DNA of 64,000 nt from Linyphia triangularis (GCA_963978545.1 OZ021726.1:52125959-52189958); one strand, 5' to 3'. Counted from the first letter of the stretch, positions 1 through 12,530 are shown. Made by a program: numbers and translations. Notes: a model not told the origin generated them from the letters alone.

Positions 1-2586
1 ATTATTTTTACCTTGGATATCTGGATTAGACAGTATGTTATTACCCAAGATTAACTTGGAAAAACCCCACTATAAAAACATAATTTTTAATGATTATTTT
101 CATATTAATTATAACAGTTACTTATTTTTATTAAATATATAGTTCGTATAACTCGTGAAATGACGAGTCACTTCATAAACTTGACAGATAATGTTTGCTG
201 TCTGAAAAAGTAAATGTAAAATAATTTATAAAAAATAATATTACTTAATAATTATCAGAAGAACAATAATTAAAAAAAATGCATATTGGTTTGACACGCT
301 AACCAATGAATTTGAAAGAATATAAGCCACTTTATGTAATGAAACTAAATAAATTTTATTTCGTTAATTAGATGGTTCATGTAAAATTATAAATTCCACT
401 TTAAGGGTATAAAGGATAAGGGGCTTTAAGGGTAAGGGTATCAACATAATTTTATTACCCAATTTTAGTTACTGAGGCTAAATTAAATAAGCTAATCTCG
501 TAACTACACTTCAACCCTGTATTGAAGTCTTCATTCAAAGAAGATTTTTTTTTTTGTAGTAGTATTAAATCTCAATAGGTAATAAAATGGAGCGTGCGAG
601 TCAGTGTTTGTTTGGTATATTGAAAAAGCTAGGTTAATAATGAGGTTTAATTTCATAAAAGGTGGAATTTATTTGAAATTATACAAAATATACTAAAACT
701 GTTTTTAATATTTATGGACATTGTGTCGTATAGAACAGAATTGTATACTATTATTGAATTAGATTTAATCACGTAATAAAATGTATGCCTGCAATAAAAG
801 GTAATTGTTATCTCATCCATTCATATGTGATTTTCTTACCTTTCTATTTTACATATTTTGTGACATTAGTTTGTAGCTTTAGGAAACATTACATTATAAT
901 TTTATAAATAAAAGTTATATTTCTGTGAACTTAATGATAATTGGATTATATTACAAAGACAGTTGACAAGACTGGCAAAAATTGCAGTCGAACCAAATTT
1001 ACTTTTAATATAAATGTCGTCTTGTACTAATTAGTATTAAATATTAACGAGTTAATTGCATTCTATTGAAACGTCTTATGAATATTTAATCATAGACATA
1101 GGAGACTGCGATTTAAATCAAAGTTGTTGAGAAATGTAAAAAGTGTAACTTCTAATGAAATAACAGTTCTTTGATTCATGGAATTTTTCGTCTAGGTACT
1201 GGATGATGTTTAAATATTAATAATATTAATCTTAATTTCCACCTGAAATTTTAATTCATTAGTTATTTTATTGGAATATTTCCTTACCATGCACAAAGAA
1301 ATTTATTTTTCCAATTGTATATGCGTATTTGTGATCGTTTCTGCATTACTATTTTAGTATTTTATCATTAACTAGAATTACATTGATATTAAACTATATC
1401 AAATAACAGGAAATGATGGATGCATAAAAAATTATTACATAAATAAAACTTGATATAAACTTTATCCCATAATATGTTAGAGATTAGTATACATTATTTA
1501 TGAAAGTGACAACTTTACTAAATGAAGTGGAAGATTGATTGAAAATTATCCAAATTTTAGCATCTTTAGTTTTTTAAACTACATAGCATTTTGAAAGATA
1601 ATTTTTTTTTTGTATAGGTAGCTTTTATGCACTCTTTGAAATGAGATGATAATCCCACTGAATAAAGTCTTAAAAGTGGATATAATATTGACTGAAAATT
1701 TAATTAAAAATTGAAATTACTGTAGTGTGTAGAATACTAATTATATCAAGTAATTATAAAGAATGTCATACATTTTTTTGATAAAGTCAAATGTGATATT
1801 TTATTTATTCATTTTTACAATTATAAATTCATAGACAAGAGAGTACTTAAATAAGTTAGATGAATGTACTCTTATTTAAAAACTGTTGAAATTAAAAAAT
1901 TAAAGTAATTAAATTTTCGTTTTAGTTGCGTATTTTAATTTCAATGAACCTAACAAAAGAAAATTTACTCGTCATTAAAATCAATTTTAACGTAAATACA
2001 TAAAAACTACAATACATAATTTTACTCTCACATTTCAACGCAATAAGAAAGGCAATGCCGATAATTAACATATTAAAACAAAACATTTTATAATAAAATA
2101 AGTTTTTTGGATTTCTTGAAATAAAACGCTAAAAAATTATTATTAACATTTTGGGCACAATTATTTTGTAAAAATGAATTGCTTTCATTCTCTACATGTT
2201 TGACATAAAATTGCTTGTTGAATTATTTGTATAATTCCAATACGGATTCAAAATCCTCTTTAATTGGCCAAATTTCATAAATTAACTTTATCATAAAATT
2301 ACTTTTTAAAATGCACGGTTTGTAGGATAACTAATAAAATACTATACTATGAATGTAATGACCACACTTTAATAAACAAGAATTGTTTTGTCATTTTATT
2401 GAATTATTTTAAAATGAAAGTTTATTTCATCGCTACACGAAATTAGTTTCATTATAAAAATAAGTTGAAATTTTTAAAATCAACATATTGAAGAACTTTT
2501 TCCTTCTTATTACAAAGAGAAAGAAGTAAGAAATTTGAAAACAATTGGGATAGGACTTACTTAGTATGGTGTTTGGCTTTATTATT
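1..2586. other. AT-rich non-coding DNA
   Basis: No reading frame of convincing length or composition, and no repeat with recognisable ends. The stretch is extremely AT-rich, with short homopolymer runs such as the T-run near 545-556. It is probably intergenic or intronic, but nothing in it decides which. Confidence 0.6.
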
Positions 2587-2783
2587 GTTAGTTTGTTTGG
2601 TTGATAGATTTATTATGATTGCCAAACGACCTATTTTTGCGCAAAATAACGACTATTTAAGCTAAGAAGCACTGCTTAATGTGGATTCCGAACCTCTTTG
2701 AACCTTCTTGCCTAACTCGGGATTTGAACTACGCACCTTTGTCACGCGAGATAAGAGCACTAACCATACAGCCATCAGGTGGT
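2587..2783 (-). mobile_element. Degenerate tRNA-derived SINE (family 2)
   Basis: Read on the minus strand, this contains a tRNA-like head with box A-like text (GTTAGTGCTCTTATCTCGCG region) and a box B-like stretch near 2715-2730, then an unrelated body and a tail near 2590-2600. It matches the better-preserved copies at 7144-7325 and 59794-59977 along its whole length but with many differences, so it is an old copy. Pol III promoter boxes in the head are the known hallmark of tRNA SINEs. I could not find a convincing target-site duplication. A true tRNA gene is unlikely because the similarity to the other copies continues well past the tRNA-like part. Confidence 0.6.
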
Positions 2784-3770
2784 TTTAATAATGAATCCTC
2801 TATTTTTAATCATAGCAATTTTGCACAGATAGTTTTTTAATTTGATTAAAACAGTCTAGATTTTATTGTGTTTAGTTTGATTTTTCTTTATATTTATATT
2901 CTTCGACTTTGCAGCGTTAATTTACATTTCTCATTGGGCATTTTTTCCTTTTGATTTATGAAGAAAATTCAATCTGTGTTAACTTCTTATCAATTTTAAT
3001 ACATTTATGCTGGATAGTATAGGGTTATACATTACTCACTAAAGTTTAAAACTATCCTTTATGTACTTACCTATACATATATTTATATACGTATGTTTTT
3101 GTTAGATTTTGAATATAAATGAAACATATTCGAAAGAAGACATGAATAATAATAAAAAAAATATTGGAAATGGAAAATACCATTTTAATCAATAAACTAA
3201 ATTTATGTTCTTGTGACAATGAGACTTAGCTTTCCACAAATGTTATGAAGAGTTACTTGAATGCATATAGGATGTGTATATATATATTATTGGTATATAC
3301 AATTTTTTTGGAAAGTGTTAATGGCCCTATCTTGTTGACTTATATATACATCATTATTTTAAAGTAACTCAAATGGTAGGGTGATTTTTTTTTTTAAACT
3401 TTCTACCTTCTTACAGAAACGTAGTTTGCATAATAATTCAGTACATTTCAATGTATCTTACAGTCGTATTTAAATATTAAGAACATACTAATTTCCTATT
3501 GAGTTCTATCTTTTATTTGATTTGGATTCCTTTTCTACACATCCTCTTTCAAATGTATTTTAACCAATTTCAAATTCTAATTGGCATTTCTATGAAAAAA
3601 CTTGAAACTAGTGTAGAAAAATTTAACTTTTTAGTTTTGCATCTTTATTTCACACACTTCTATGTATTGAAACCAAAACCATTATTGATATGACTATTAA
3701 TTACCTCAATTCCTATACAGTCTCAACTCTGAAAATTGATAGGAATGTTAACTACGGCAAGCTTTGAAAA
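2784..3770. other. AT-rich non-coding DNA
   Basis: Nothing supportable is seen apart from a short TA-rich tract around 3277-3300 and a T-run near 3386-3396. The 64-codon open frame at 3499-3693 starts on TTG, is AT-driven and has no family resemblance that I can see. Confidence 0.5.
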
Positions 3771-3772
3771 AG

Positions 3773-3812
3773 TGAGTTGGTTGGCTGGTTGTTTTCAGAT
3801 TATCTGGCGCCG
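3773..3812 (-). mobile_element. 3' tail fragment of SINE family 1
   Basis: About 40 bases match only the 3' end of the family 1 SINE (TTTCAGATTATCTGGCGCC, preceded by the GGTTGG-rich tail). The match stops abruptly at 3812 on entering unrelated sequence. Severe 5' truncation is usual for copies made by target-primed reverse transcription. Age and boundaries cannot be fixed from so short a fragment. Confidence 0.55.
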
Positions 3813-5160
3813 ATTAAAACTTTCTAATTGGAGTATATCCCAATGTTCGATTTCCTTTTAAACTAGAATATGTGTGCCAGTAAAAATTCTACATAAAATG
3901 TTGTTTTCTTAACAAATGTTAAAGAAGTAAATTATTATTAAATTTCTTTAATGTTTCAAAAGAAAAATGCTAGACTAATAATTCAATAATAAGACATTTA
4001 AAAGAGATAACACATACATGCATGCTTATTGATTTCTAAAATACACTTGGTAAAATTTTACTGCTAAGCACGTGTATTTAGCTATTATTTGTATATATTT
4101 TACACACTAGAAGAAATATATGCGTACTTTTTAACAAGTCTCCAAACTCACAAAAAATACCACAAAATAAATATCTCAATTTGGATCCTATTACTATATG
4201 CTTAACCTGACATTAAGCTCCAAATTTACAGAAAACGATTTTCCTAACTTACAGACTAAAGTAATCGAACAAAAACAGATTTAACCATTTATAAATATTA
4301 AACTTACAAAACTTTTCGAATGCTTTTTTTTTAAATTTTATTATTATTTTTCTTATTTAAAACTATATTTCATAAGATTTTTCGTTCGAACAAGTTCGTG
4401 GTACTTATGACCTATTGTCAATCATAGAGGATAAGTACACACTGTATTACTTGAAATTTTGTTCTTAGCCCTATTACGATTTTCTAGAACTGCTCCAGAC
4501 TACATGTCTTGTCAATCATTTTACCCCATCTCATTCAAAAAGCGTAAATCTGAATTATAAATCATAGAAAGTACCAGAAATAAATATTTTTATACCCTTC
4601 CCGGTAAGAAACACCCCATAATTTTTTATTTTTTTTAATTCTTTTTAAAGCAAAACAAAAGAAAATTAGAAACAAGAATATTAATGAACAATGTTTCGTA
4701 TGAGTTCCATAAAATATATTTATGACCATAAAATTCATTACACTAAAGCAATCAATTAAATATCCTGAAGAATTAACAATTCCAATTTGGACATTAGAAA
4801 CTGCATATCATTTGAACACCTCCAGATCATGATTGGATAAAATAATGAACGCCTTCGGCTTGAAAATAAATCATGAGCGTTCCATTCCATGAGATTCCCT
4901 CGCTTTTCGTTGTCATAACTACGCAAGTCCTTTTCCTTTAATGATCATAAATGATTCACACCGTAAAAGAGACGCACAATTTTAGAATACATACAGATAT
5001 TGAGTTGCCGTTGGCAATGTCGAACAGAAAATTATTGTTAGTTCTGTTGGGGATGCTTGAGGACAATAACACCTGTTTAAAAGTCAATGTTCAAATTTTT
5101 GATTGTGCGAATGTGTTTATGTTTACTGTAAAACATAAATTCTCCCGTTTCTTGCAGATA
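3813..5160. other. AT-rich non-coding DNA
   Basis: No gene or recognisable repeat. The 95-codon open frame at 4951-5238 runs into the left arm of the foldback element at 5161, has an unremarkable composition and lacks flanking gene context, so I do not call it a gene. Confidence 0.5.
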
Positions 5161-5633
5161 ATCTATATCTACCAAAATACAACTAGATGTTGTACAAAAA
5201 TCCCGCCAAGTAAAGCAATCAGTCAGAAAAAGTTCTGAAATCTAATGTTTGCCACCAAGTGGCCGCTTTATTTCTTTGGGGGTACTTGTACACAATGAAC
5301 TAAATTGGGATTATTAGGGGGATTCCCCATAGGCAATCAGAACTTGGCAGGCTAGATTTATTATGGATTAATTTAATTTCATTTGCTTCAGCTACTTTGC
5401 ATCAATTGCACTGAATTGAGATTAATTTTATAAAAACTCTAGCCTGCCAAGTACTGATTGCCTATGGGGATTCCCCTTAAGAATCCCAATTTAGTTCATC
5501 GTGTACAAGTACCCCAAAGAAACCAAACGCTACCACTTTGCGGCAAACATTAGAATTTACAACTTTTTCTGACTGATTGTATTACTTGGCTTGCTTTTTT
5601 ACAGCGTCTAGTTGGTTTTTGAGAGATATCAAT
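5161..5633. mobile_element. Foldback / long-palindrome element
   Basis: The left arm (about 5161-5390) and right arm (about 5405-5633) are imperfect inverted complements over nearly their whole length. For example AACTTGGCAGGCTAGA at 5341-5356 pairs with CTAGCCTGCCAAGT near 5439, and the GTACTTGTACAC block at 5282-5293 pairs with its complement near 5500. The unpaired centre is only about 15 bases (around 5391-5404). There is no coding sequence. The structure fits a foldback or snap-back miniature DNA element; flanking duplications are not clear. Transcribed, it would fold into a long hairpin, but transcription cannot be judged from sequence. Confidence 0.75.
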
Positions 5634-6120
5634 TCTTTTTATTGGGTCTGTTTTGTTCTAAATGAGTAAGATTCGGCCAATGGATATTTTAGCGTGAATA
5701 ATCATGCCGTCGCTCTAAGAAAAAAATGGCGTTAGCGACAACACCATTAGATTCGCATAACACTCTTTGTATTGAGGGTGACAATAAATATCATGATTAA
5801 ATATTAAGATAGATTTAGGTTTTCAATCCCAATCCTTTTCGTTTCATTTAAGAAGAAATCTTCCTTACTACAACAAGAAAAACAATTTCATAATCAAAAA
5901 TATGTATACATTATAACTTAAGCACAAAAATATGCAATTATAAACTAAAAAATAATTATACTAAGTAAGTAAAACATGCAAATTACTTGCTTTTATGCGA
6001 CATTGAGGATTTCCAGCTTTTACATACGAATAATTGTATTAAAAAAATGCGTCTCAAAGCAACTTTTGCTTAAAGTTTGAAATATAAGACTTATTATAAC
6101 TATAAGAGAAATTCAGCAAG
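5634..6120. other. Non-coding DNA
   Basis: No gene, repeat boundary or structured element was recognised. Confidence 0.4.
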
Positions 6121-6124
6121 CTTT

Positions 6125-6195
6125 AGTGGTGGAGTCGTTAAGATATCAGTCTAGTGATCAGAAGGTGCTTGGTTCAAATTCGACCAGATACCTAG
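6125..6195 (+). repeat. Possible degenerate tRNA-like / SINE head
   Basis: A box B-like GGTTCAAATTC lies near 6171-6181, with tRNA-like sequence (GGTGGAGTCGTTAAGATATC) about 45 bases upstream, which is the right spacing for a pol III internal promoter. The acceptor stem does not close well. It does not belong clearly to either SINE family found elsewhere in this window. It could be a third, decayed SINE head or a chance match. Confidence 0.3.
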
Positions 6196-6419
6196 AAAAC
6201 TTTATTTTAAACTGAAAAAGGTTTTCCAAGTAAAAAGTTGAAATATATGTTTTCAGAGCTTTGATAAGCAGGTAATTTAATTGGAAAAAAAAGTTTATTT
6301 TTTTTTTCAACTACACCGTTTTGATAGTTCAACTTAAAGTATTAAAATCACATCTTGAGAGTAAGCGAAAGGTGATTATCCAAAATCCATTAACCTGTTT
6401 TAATCAGTCATTACCCGGA

Positions 6420-6720
6420 CCAAATTTCCCAAATTTCGGGATCATTTCTAGGGGGGGGGGGGGGTATAAACCCTTGTACTCATTAGGTTATATAAAAGGC
6501 ACATCCGCTGATCAAGCTGAGAGGAATAAAAACAAAATGATATGAATGTATAAAAGCGTTTAAGCTGTAAGCCTGGCTAAAATTCTCTAGAATCTGGATC
6601 ATTTCCCCTCCGGGGGGGGGGGGGGGTATAGACTTTTCTACCCATTAAATCTTACAATAGGAGCTTCTTCTAATCAAGCTGAGAAGAATAAAAAATAATG
6701 GTGTAAAATTATCAAGTAAT
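6420..6720. repeat. Tandem duplication with G-runs
   Basis: Two diverged units of about 165 bp lie in tandem. Each contains GGATCATTT or a near match, a G-run followed by TATA (14 G at 6451-6464; 15 G at 6612-6626), then an ATTAGGTTAT-like or ATTAAATCTT-like stretch, ATCAAGCTGAGA and GGAATAAAAA or a near match. The units differ by many substitutions, so the duplication is old although both G-runs persist. Uninterrupted G-runs can form intermolecular or slipped quadruplex structures; no four-tract motif is present in a single unit. Confidence 0.75.
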
Positions 6721-7135
6721 TTTGGCTATAGCCCTGGCCAAAGTTTTGGTCACAACCAAAAGAAGAAGAATCAGAAGAAAAACCAAATTCCGGTGACTTC
6801 GTTGATTTTCAAAGGATTTTTTTTACCGTATTCCCTTGTTCAATGTTAACAATTATGTTGTTATTTTTCATCTGCTCACCTGGGGCAAAAATCAGGGCTC
6901 TAGCTATATTAGAAGCTAAGTTGTGAGGGGCAGAAAACGGGCTTAAGCTCTGTCAACATAATATACAATAGCATTGTCTGCCTCCTTTGACATTGGACTT
7001 GGAAGCTGAACACTGCCGCGTTCCTAGATATTAGAAATATAAGTACAAAGGAGCATTTGATTTATATAAATTTTTTATTCTCTGAATGTCACGTCTACAA
7101 GTCGTTTTCTTAGTTTGTGTCCAATTACTTTGAAT
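6721..7135. other. Non-coding DNA
   Basis: Nothing supportable seen; no repeat boundary or coding signal. Confidence 0.4.
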
Positions 7136-7143
7136 ACATGAAT

Positions 7144-7325
7144 CTGCCTACCTAATAGCTGTGTGTGGTTAGAGGTCTGGTTTCGCATGCAAAGGTGCCG
7201 GGTCCGAAACTTGGGTCAAGCAGGGATGCTCGTTGTGGTTTTTAATCCACATTAACTGTAGGTCCCGGTCTGATTAACTGTTATTGTGCATACAAATAGG
7301 TTGTTGAGTGTACAAACCAGTCAAC
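7144..7325 (+). mobile_element. tRNA-derived SINE (family 2)
   Basis: A 182-bp copy with a tRNA-like head (GTGTGGTTAGAGGTCTGG as box A, a GGGTCCGAAAC stretch at the box B position), a body containing GGTCCCGGTCTGATTA, and a tail ending in TTGAGTGTACAAAC. The 8-mer ACATGAAT sits immediately before (7136-7143) and after (7326-7333), consistent with a target-site duplication. The length agrees closely with the 184-bp copy at 59794-59977. Non-coding; mobilised in trans by a LINE in known SINE biology. Box B carries changes, so transcription is doubtful. Confidence 0.75.
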
Positions 7326-7333
7326 ACATGAAT

Positions 7334-10224
7334 GTTGAAAGAATGTTTATTCCTGCTACTTCCTATTAAGTAAGCAGCAAAATAATGCATTGAGGTTAAC
7401 AGTTTTCCCACAAAGTCAATTTCTCACCAATGTAGTCTTTCATCATGTTTCAGTTGTGTTTGGTAAACAACTAATTGAAAAAGTCTTATGGTAGAAACGT
7501 TTCTAATTTTTTCTTTTCTTTTTTGTATTTCACAGTATCTAAGTCTATATTTTGCTAGGATAGGTAAAACTAATTTTAAAATTGGTTATGTTCAATGATA
7601 TTAGGAGCTCAAGATAAACACATCGAATTTTCGACTGTTTTATTTTAAAGTCAATCAACTGTGCCTTCGGCATAATATATAAAAGTATTGTTGATATATA
7701 TCATAATATTTAAATGGTAAATTTCGAACTTTACACTAAGTGAAGGTATAAACTTTATGACTATTTTTCTTTCCCCTTTTTATAAATGCCGAAAAATCAT
7801 TCATACGTCATATATAAAAAACTCGAAAACATAATTCAAAGACATTGCTTTATATTTCATAAAAACACAAAAGTTATTACCAGATATTCTATTTATAAAT
7901 ATTTAAATCTTGTTTCTTAGACTATCTGAAGTAGCCAGTTCTCAAAACTGGCTCAATCTACATTTTTTGCAAAACTAATCTTTATTTTCAAAACCGACTT
8001 TGTTTCTTAATAGCGAGTACGTCAAGTAAACACCGGTATTTACCTACAAGCGATCTAAATTTGTACTATAATTCAAGGCCTTTCACAGGACAGAAGGTGG
8101 CTATAAATTTTGTGAAAATTCTGAAAATAGATTGATCTCATTTGGAAATTATTCATCTCGTATTGTCAAAGAAGATATTTTAGATTTGTAACACTGTTAG
8201 TAATCACTATTTTATGAATTAGTTTACAAATACATCAAGTGCTTTTTATTAAAAGTACATTTTATAATTAAAGGTAACTAAAAAGTCAATCGTAGAAAGT
8301 ACATTAATAAAGTATGAAATGAGAAAATTTTATTTTATTTGGTCCAATTTTATAAATGCACCCTCGAATTTTTCCCAATACTAAACAACAACGTATCTTC
8401 TAAATTATATCAAATTTTGCTCAAAGTTGAAAATCATAAATTTGATTCGATAAAAGTGTTGTTAGTTAGTTTGACTTCTGTTTTTATTGATGGAGAAATT
8501 TATTTCATTGTTTTATTTGAAATTGTCTCAAAGCATTTCTTGAGTAAATAGTGTTTTAAGCCTAATGAATTTCAACGGGTATAAATAGAGAACACATTAT
8601 AAATAGCGTAAATAAAGTGAGAAATAGAATGCATGTTTCCTCTTTTTAAAAAAATGTACTCAACTAGAACTCTACTCTATCTTTTTACAACTATGTGTAT
8701 CAAAATTGCATTAAGATGTCGCATAAGATCCAAAAAGTTAATTTTAATACAGATTTAAATGTCCTCATGGCCTTAACTAAAAGCACATACGATATTTTAC
8801 ACTAAATACATGCAATACATAAAAGGTTTCCCTCATATAGCATAAATGAAGGACGTATTTATATTTTTTTTCGTAAATGAAATGAAGGTACAGGTATTTC
8901 ATTTAAAATTCTTTAGTTACAAAGGAATATTTATTCTTTAAAAAAAATCTTTACACTGTTTGAAGTTTAGGAATCTGATCCATTATACGTTACGTTAAAA
9001 GGTCTAGAAAGTAAACTTTAAAAATTTCTATTTTCAGCCATTAAGCATTTTTATTTCAGAACCAAAAACCGTTTCCACTTAAGAGCTTTTGGCACTGTGA
9101 TTTTAAATTTATTTTTATTTTAAGGAACATTTCTTTAACCGAAACAAGATATTTTAGTATATAAATAGGTTATTTTATAACTGTATTCTGTGATTATTTT
9201 ATAGCAGTAATAAAACGCAAATGTAATTAAAGATCAAAATGGAAGACTTGCAAAACAAAAAGCAGAGGTAAATACTTTTAGTGCACTTGCGTTTTTGATA
9301 TAAGTCAATTAAAGGTATTTATTGAGTTGAAAAATGAAAGTTTATTGTTTTATTTGTTGCGAACAGTGCTGACAGAACCTGTTTTAAGAAATTAAGTGTT
9401 TCATTGTTATTTTAAATACATTTTAAGGAATATTCTCAAGCAAATCCAAAAATTCTATTTAGTAGTTGAAATTCCTATTAAAATTTTATTTAGTAAAATA
9501 AATATATAATTGCATGCTTCATTAAAAAACTACAAAATAAGAATTTTTAAAGTTTTTTTTTTTTTTTTTTTTTTTTTCGGTATTAGAAATAATTTGAGGT
9601 GATGTATATTTTCAGTGACAAAAATAATCGATTTATACAAATGGTAATCAGTCCGTAATTGCGTCAAAATCCTACTGCTATAGTTGAAAAAATTCCTATG
9701 ACATTTAAAGAATAAATCTCAAAATTCACTTGCTAAAAATGCACTACTAGTCAAATGAAGTTAACCTGGGGAAAATATCACATGTTAATTAAGAACATCT
9801 TTTCCGGTTTATCTAATGTTCGAGCCTCACATCTGCCAAAATACCAGCGTGTTATAATGATGGCTGATGATCTACGGAAAGTCCATCAAGGACTTAATGT
9901 GCTCTTAGCCTTATGTGCTGACGAGGAGATCATTTGATTACCTTGTCTTCCAACCTAATCCAAAATCGTGAAGTGTATGAAAGTGTCAAATAAAGCTGTA
10001 TAACATTCTGGTAAAACTAGACAGATGCATTTGTATCAAATGGAAATCAACATGAACGTACATCAGAGTATACACCAAATACATCAAATATTATCACATT
10101 CTTCAATTGATTCTTATATACTTAAACTAGATGTATACCCATGCTTCGATACAGAGCTTTACCGTGTGTAATTTAGCTGTCAAAAGACTAATTCATTTCT
10201 TACTTGAAACGTTTTGATTTATTT
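7334..10224. other. AT-rich non-coding DNA, with a 25-base T-run
   Basis: No gene is recognised. An uninterrupted T-run spans 9553-9577. A 60-codon frame at 9755-9937 is noted separately. The open frame at 8339-8551 starts on a non-ATG codon and has AT-driven composition; it is not supported. Confidence 0.5.
9755..9937 (+). other. Short open frame of coding-like composition, function unknown
   Basis: Sixty codons from ATG to TGA with a more balanced amino-acid composition than the surrounding AT-driven frames, including a stretch reading HLPKYQRVIMMADDLRKVH. I do not recognise a family. There is no start context, splice signal or neighbouring exon that I can defend, and several in-frame stops lie just upstream. 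It might be an isolated exon, a fossil of a transposon or gene, or chance. A translated search of this frame would decide. Confidence 0.2.
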
Positions 10225-10515
10225 TCGACCTTTAAAAATTAATTGAGGTTGGAATAGCTTACTTTCTATATATGCTTGACTTTGTTGATATTTGTGCTGA
10301 ATTTTAGATTTGAGACTGTATTGGAAGTGGGACATTGGGATATTCCTCGTTTGGAAGATTTGGGAGACTTCTTAAAATTAGTTGATCGAGATTGGAATAG
10401 CTTACTTTTCTATGTTTGTTCTTGTTGATATTCTTACCAAATTTCAGAGCTGCAGCTATATTCAAAGTGGGAAAATTAGTGAAAAGTAAGTCAGTAAGAG
10501 TTTGGAGTTTATACA
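10225..10515 (-). repeat. Two inverted units of the ~130-bp tandem repeat found at 30.2-30.8 kb
   Basis: GGAATAGCTTACTTT occurs at about 10251 and 10394, each followed by TTGTTGATATT and a segment ending in TTTCAGAGCTGCAG or a near match. The reverse complement matches units at 30.2-30.8 kb (AACTCTGAAATTTGGTAC ... CATAGAAAA ... AAGCTATT). Unit spacing is about 140 bases. This places the same tandem family at two sites 20 kb apart in opposite orientation. Confidence 0.65.
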
Positions 10516-11171
10516 CAGGATTAGAAGAAAAAAAAAAATAATAATCCCCATTGTTAATCCTAGTGTTTTGTGGTTAAGTCATTTTTGAGAAAAAAATTTA
10601 AGGGGAGTTGGATCTTAAGACATCTGCCTATCTTTCCCACGTTAAAAAACTCTTTATTTAAGGAACATTTTCTCCGCTATTTATATACTTACTAACTTTA
10701 AAATCATGCCTGCTTATTAAACATTTTGACATGTTTTGAGAGTAGCATTTTTAAACACTGTGTTTTGTTTCTCGAAAAAAATTCAAAGGTCTGATGTTCT
10801 ATAGAATTTTCAATTTTTTTATTTTTATTTTGATGATAATAAAACTGCATAAAATCTTTAATTTTGAAAATATTACAAAATGCTGCATTCAAATTGTGTA
10901 ATATATTAGTAAGACAATATATTTAAAAAATATTAGGCCTTTATCTTTAGTAGTTTTTGAGTAAATGTTCCTTATGCTTCCGCAAAATTGCTGTTTCGAG
11001 ATAAGGACCATAAAAGTTGCAAACAAAAATACAAATTGATGCACAGCATTTTTTAAAAAATGTATGAAACATATTTCTAATTTAGCGAGATTAAAACTTT
11101 TTGCACTGTCGGATTCTAAATTGTGTGTAGTTTATAAATAATATCAATTTCAAAATTGAGTTTGACGTTTT
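10516..11171. other. AT-rich non-coding DNA
   Basis: Nothing supportable seen. The minus-strand 62-codon frame at 10704-10892 is Asn/Lys-rich and looks like a by-product of AT bias. Confidence 0.4.
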
Positions 11172-11175
11172 TTAC

Positions 11176-11520
11176 CCCCTTGCCTGTGACGCCCGAACTC
11201 AGTTCGGGCAACGCAAATGCTCCAATTTTGGGAATGCCCGACTTGAGTACGGGCAAGAGAAAAATCTGTGCTTCAATTCCGTGAAGACCGAACTCAGTAT
11301 GACCCTCATGTTACCCTTGCGCCGTTAAACCTCAATCAAACCAGCAACCTGAACTCACATGTATGTGAAGCTATTGAATATAGTAGTTGTTTTTAAAATT
11401 TTGTTTTTTTGAAAAATAATATATTTCTAACATTTTGATGAAAATAACGAACAAAATTAAAGAGAAACAAAATTTCCATTTTTGGCACGTTTTTCTCAAA
11501 TATATTCCACAGGCAAGGGG
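11176..11520. mobile_element. piggyBac-like miniature element (345 bp)
   Basis: Terminal inverted repeats of 13 bases, CCCCTTGCCTGTG at the left and CACAGGCAAGGGG (after TATATTC) at the right, bound a 345-bp non-coding element. The right end is followed by TTAA (11521-11524); the left is preceded by TTAC, one change from TTAA. Known piggyBac elements begin with C-runs and duplicate TTAA, which fits. Just inside the left end are three near-tandem copies of a small palindrome (CCCGAACTCAGTTCGGG at 11192-11208, CCCGACTTGAGTACGGG near 11237, a decayed third near 11287). These may be subterminal transposase-binding repeats. No transposase is encoded, so it is non-autonomous. Confidence 0.7.
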
Positions 11521-11524
11521 TTAA

Positions 11525-12530
11525 GCTCCGAATCCCTTTAAAGATTTGAAAAAGCTTAAAAAAGACTTTCAAACGTTCAATGTTTTCTGCAAATCATCTC
11601 TCAGAACTGTATTATTATCCATCCTTGACCATCTACCATTAATTTTTATTGCAAATACGCAAACGGATAACACATTTAAACAGATAGCATCTCTATATTC
11701 CAAAAAAGTGGATTAAAACCAGTACATACCTTTGATCTTTTTATTAATTTAAGAGTATTGCAATTTGTGGCATCCAATAATGGCACACAAAGTTACAAAA
11801 TACGCATCGCATTTTTAATCATTTTAATGAACTTAACTTAGGCAAGTATTCACCACCGAAAACAATTCAACAACCCATCCTATAACAAAATCCCCCCATC
11901 CTCCCCGAACATCAAGATATGCTCAGTAAATCCATTTCCGATACAAAATACATTAACACACTCTTAATTCCGTTTTACCAGCTGATTAACAAAACTCTGG
12001 AAAGCTATCTAGGAGCATACCATCAGATAACGACGGATAGAGTGCTTTCAGGTATCAGATGAAGTTGGCCCTCTAGGGGAATTTTTCTGCCGAAAGACTT
12101 CCTGCAAAGTTCCCAAAGTGTTAAAGTTGGTACGTAACTATCGAATGAAAACCATAGAATGCTCACAGACTTAGATTTATAGTACCGTTGGTGTGTACTC
12201 CATTATCAGAATTGGCCCCCCGGTCATCAGATTGAAATGCGATAAAGATGTTCTTGCCCTCTTAAAGTACAAAAGAAAACCTTTTTCTGAAACTTAAATT
12301 ATTTTATTGAAAAAGCTGGAGATGGGCAGGAAGGACATTCCACCTTACAAGACTGTGTTTGTAACACCTTATAAGACTGTGATGGCTATTTTGGGTTTGA
12401 AAATATTTTTTTTTTTAATTTGATACTGGCTTTAGGAAGCTCCACATTTGATCTCTTTTTGACTCCTTAAAATTGGTCAGCTAAGTAAAAGTGCTTTTAA
12501 ATCCTTTATATTAACTTCGATTTAGTTAAT
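11525..12530. other. Non-coding DNA
   Basis: A stretch at about 11920-12250 is less AT-biased than its surroundings, but no frame through it stays open. No repeat ends or gene signals were recognised. Confidence 0.4.

Noticed and set aside
4951..5238. 95-codon frame
   Set aside because: It ends inside the arm of a foldback element, has ordinary AT-driven composition and no family signal.
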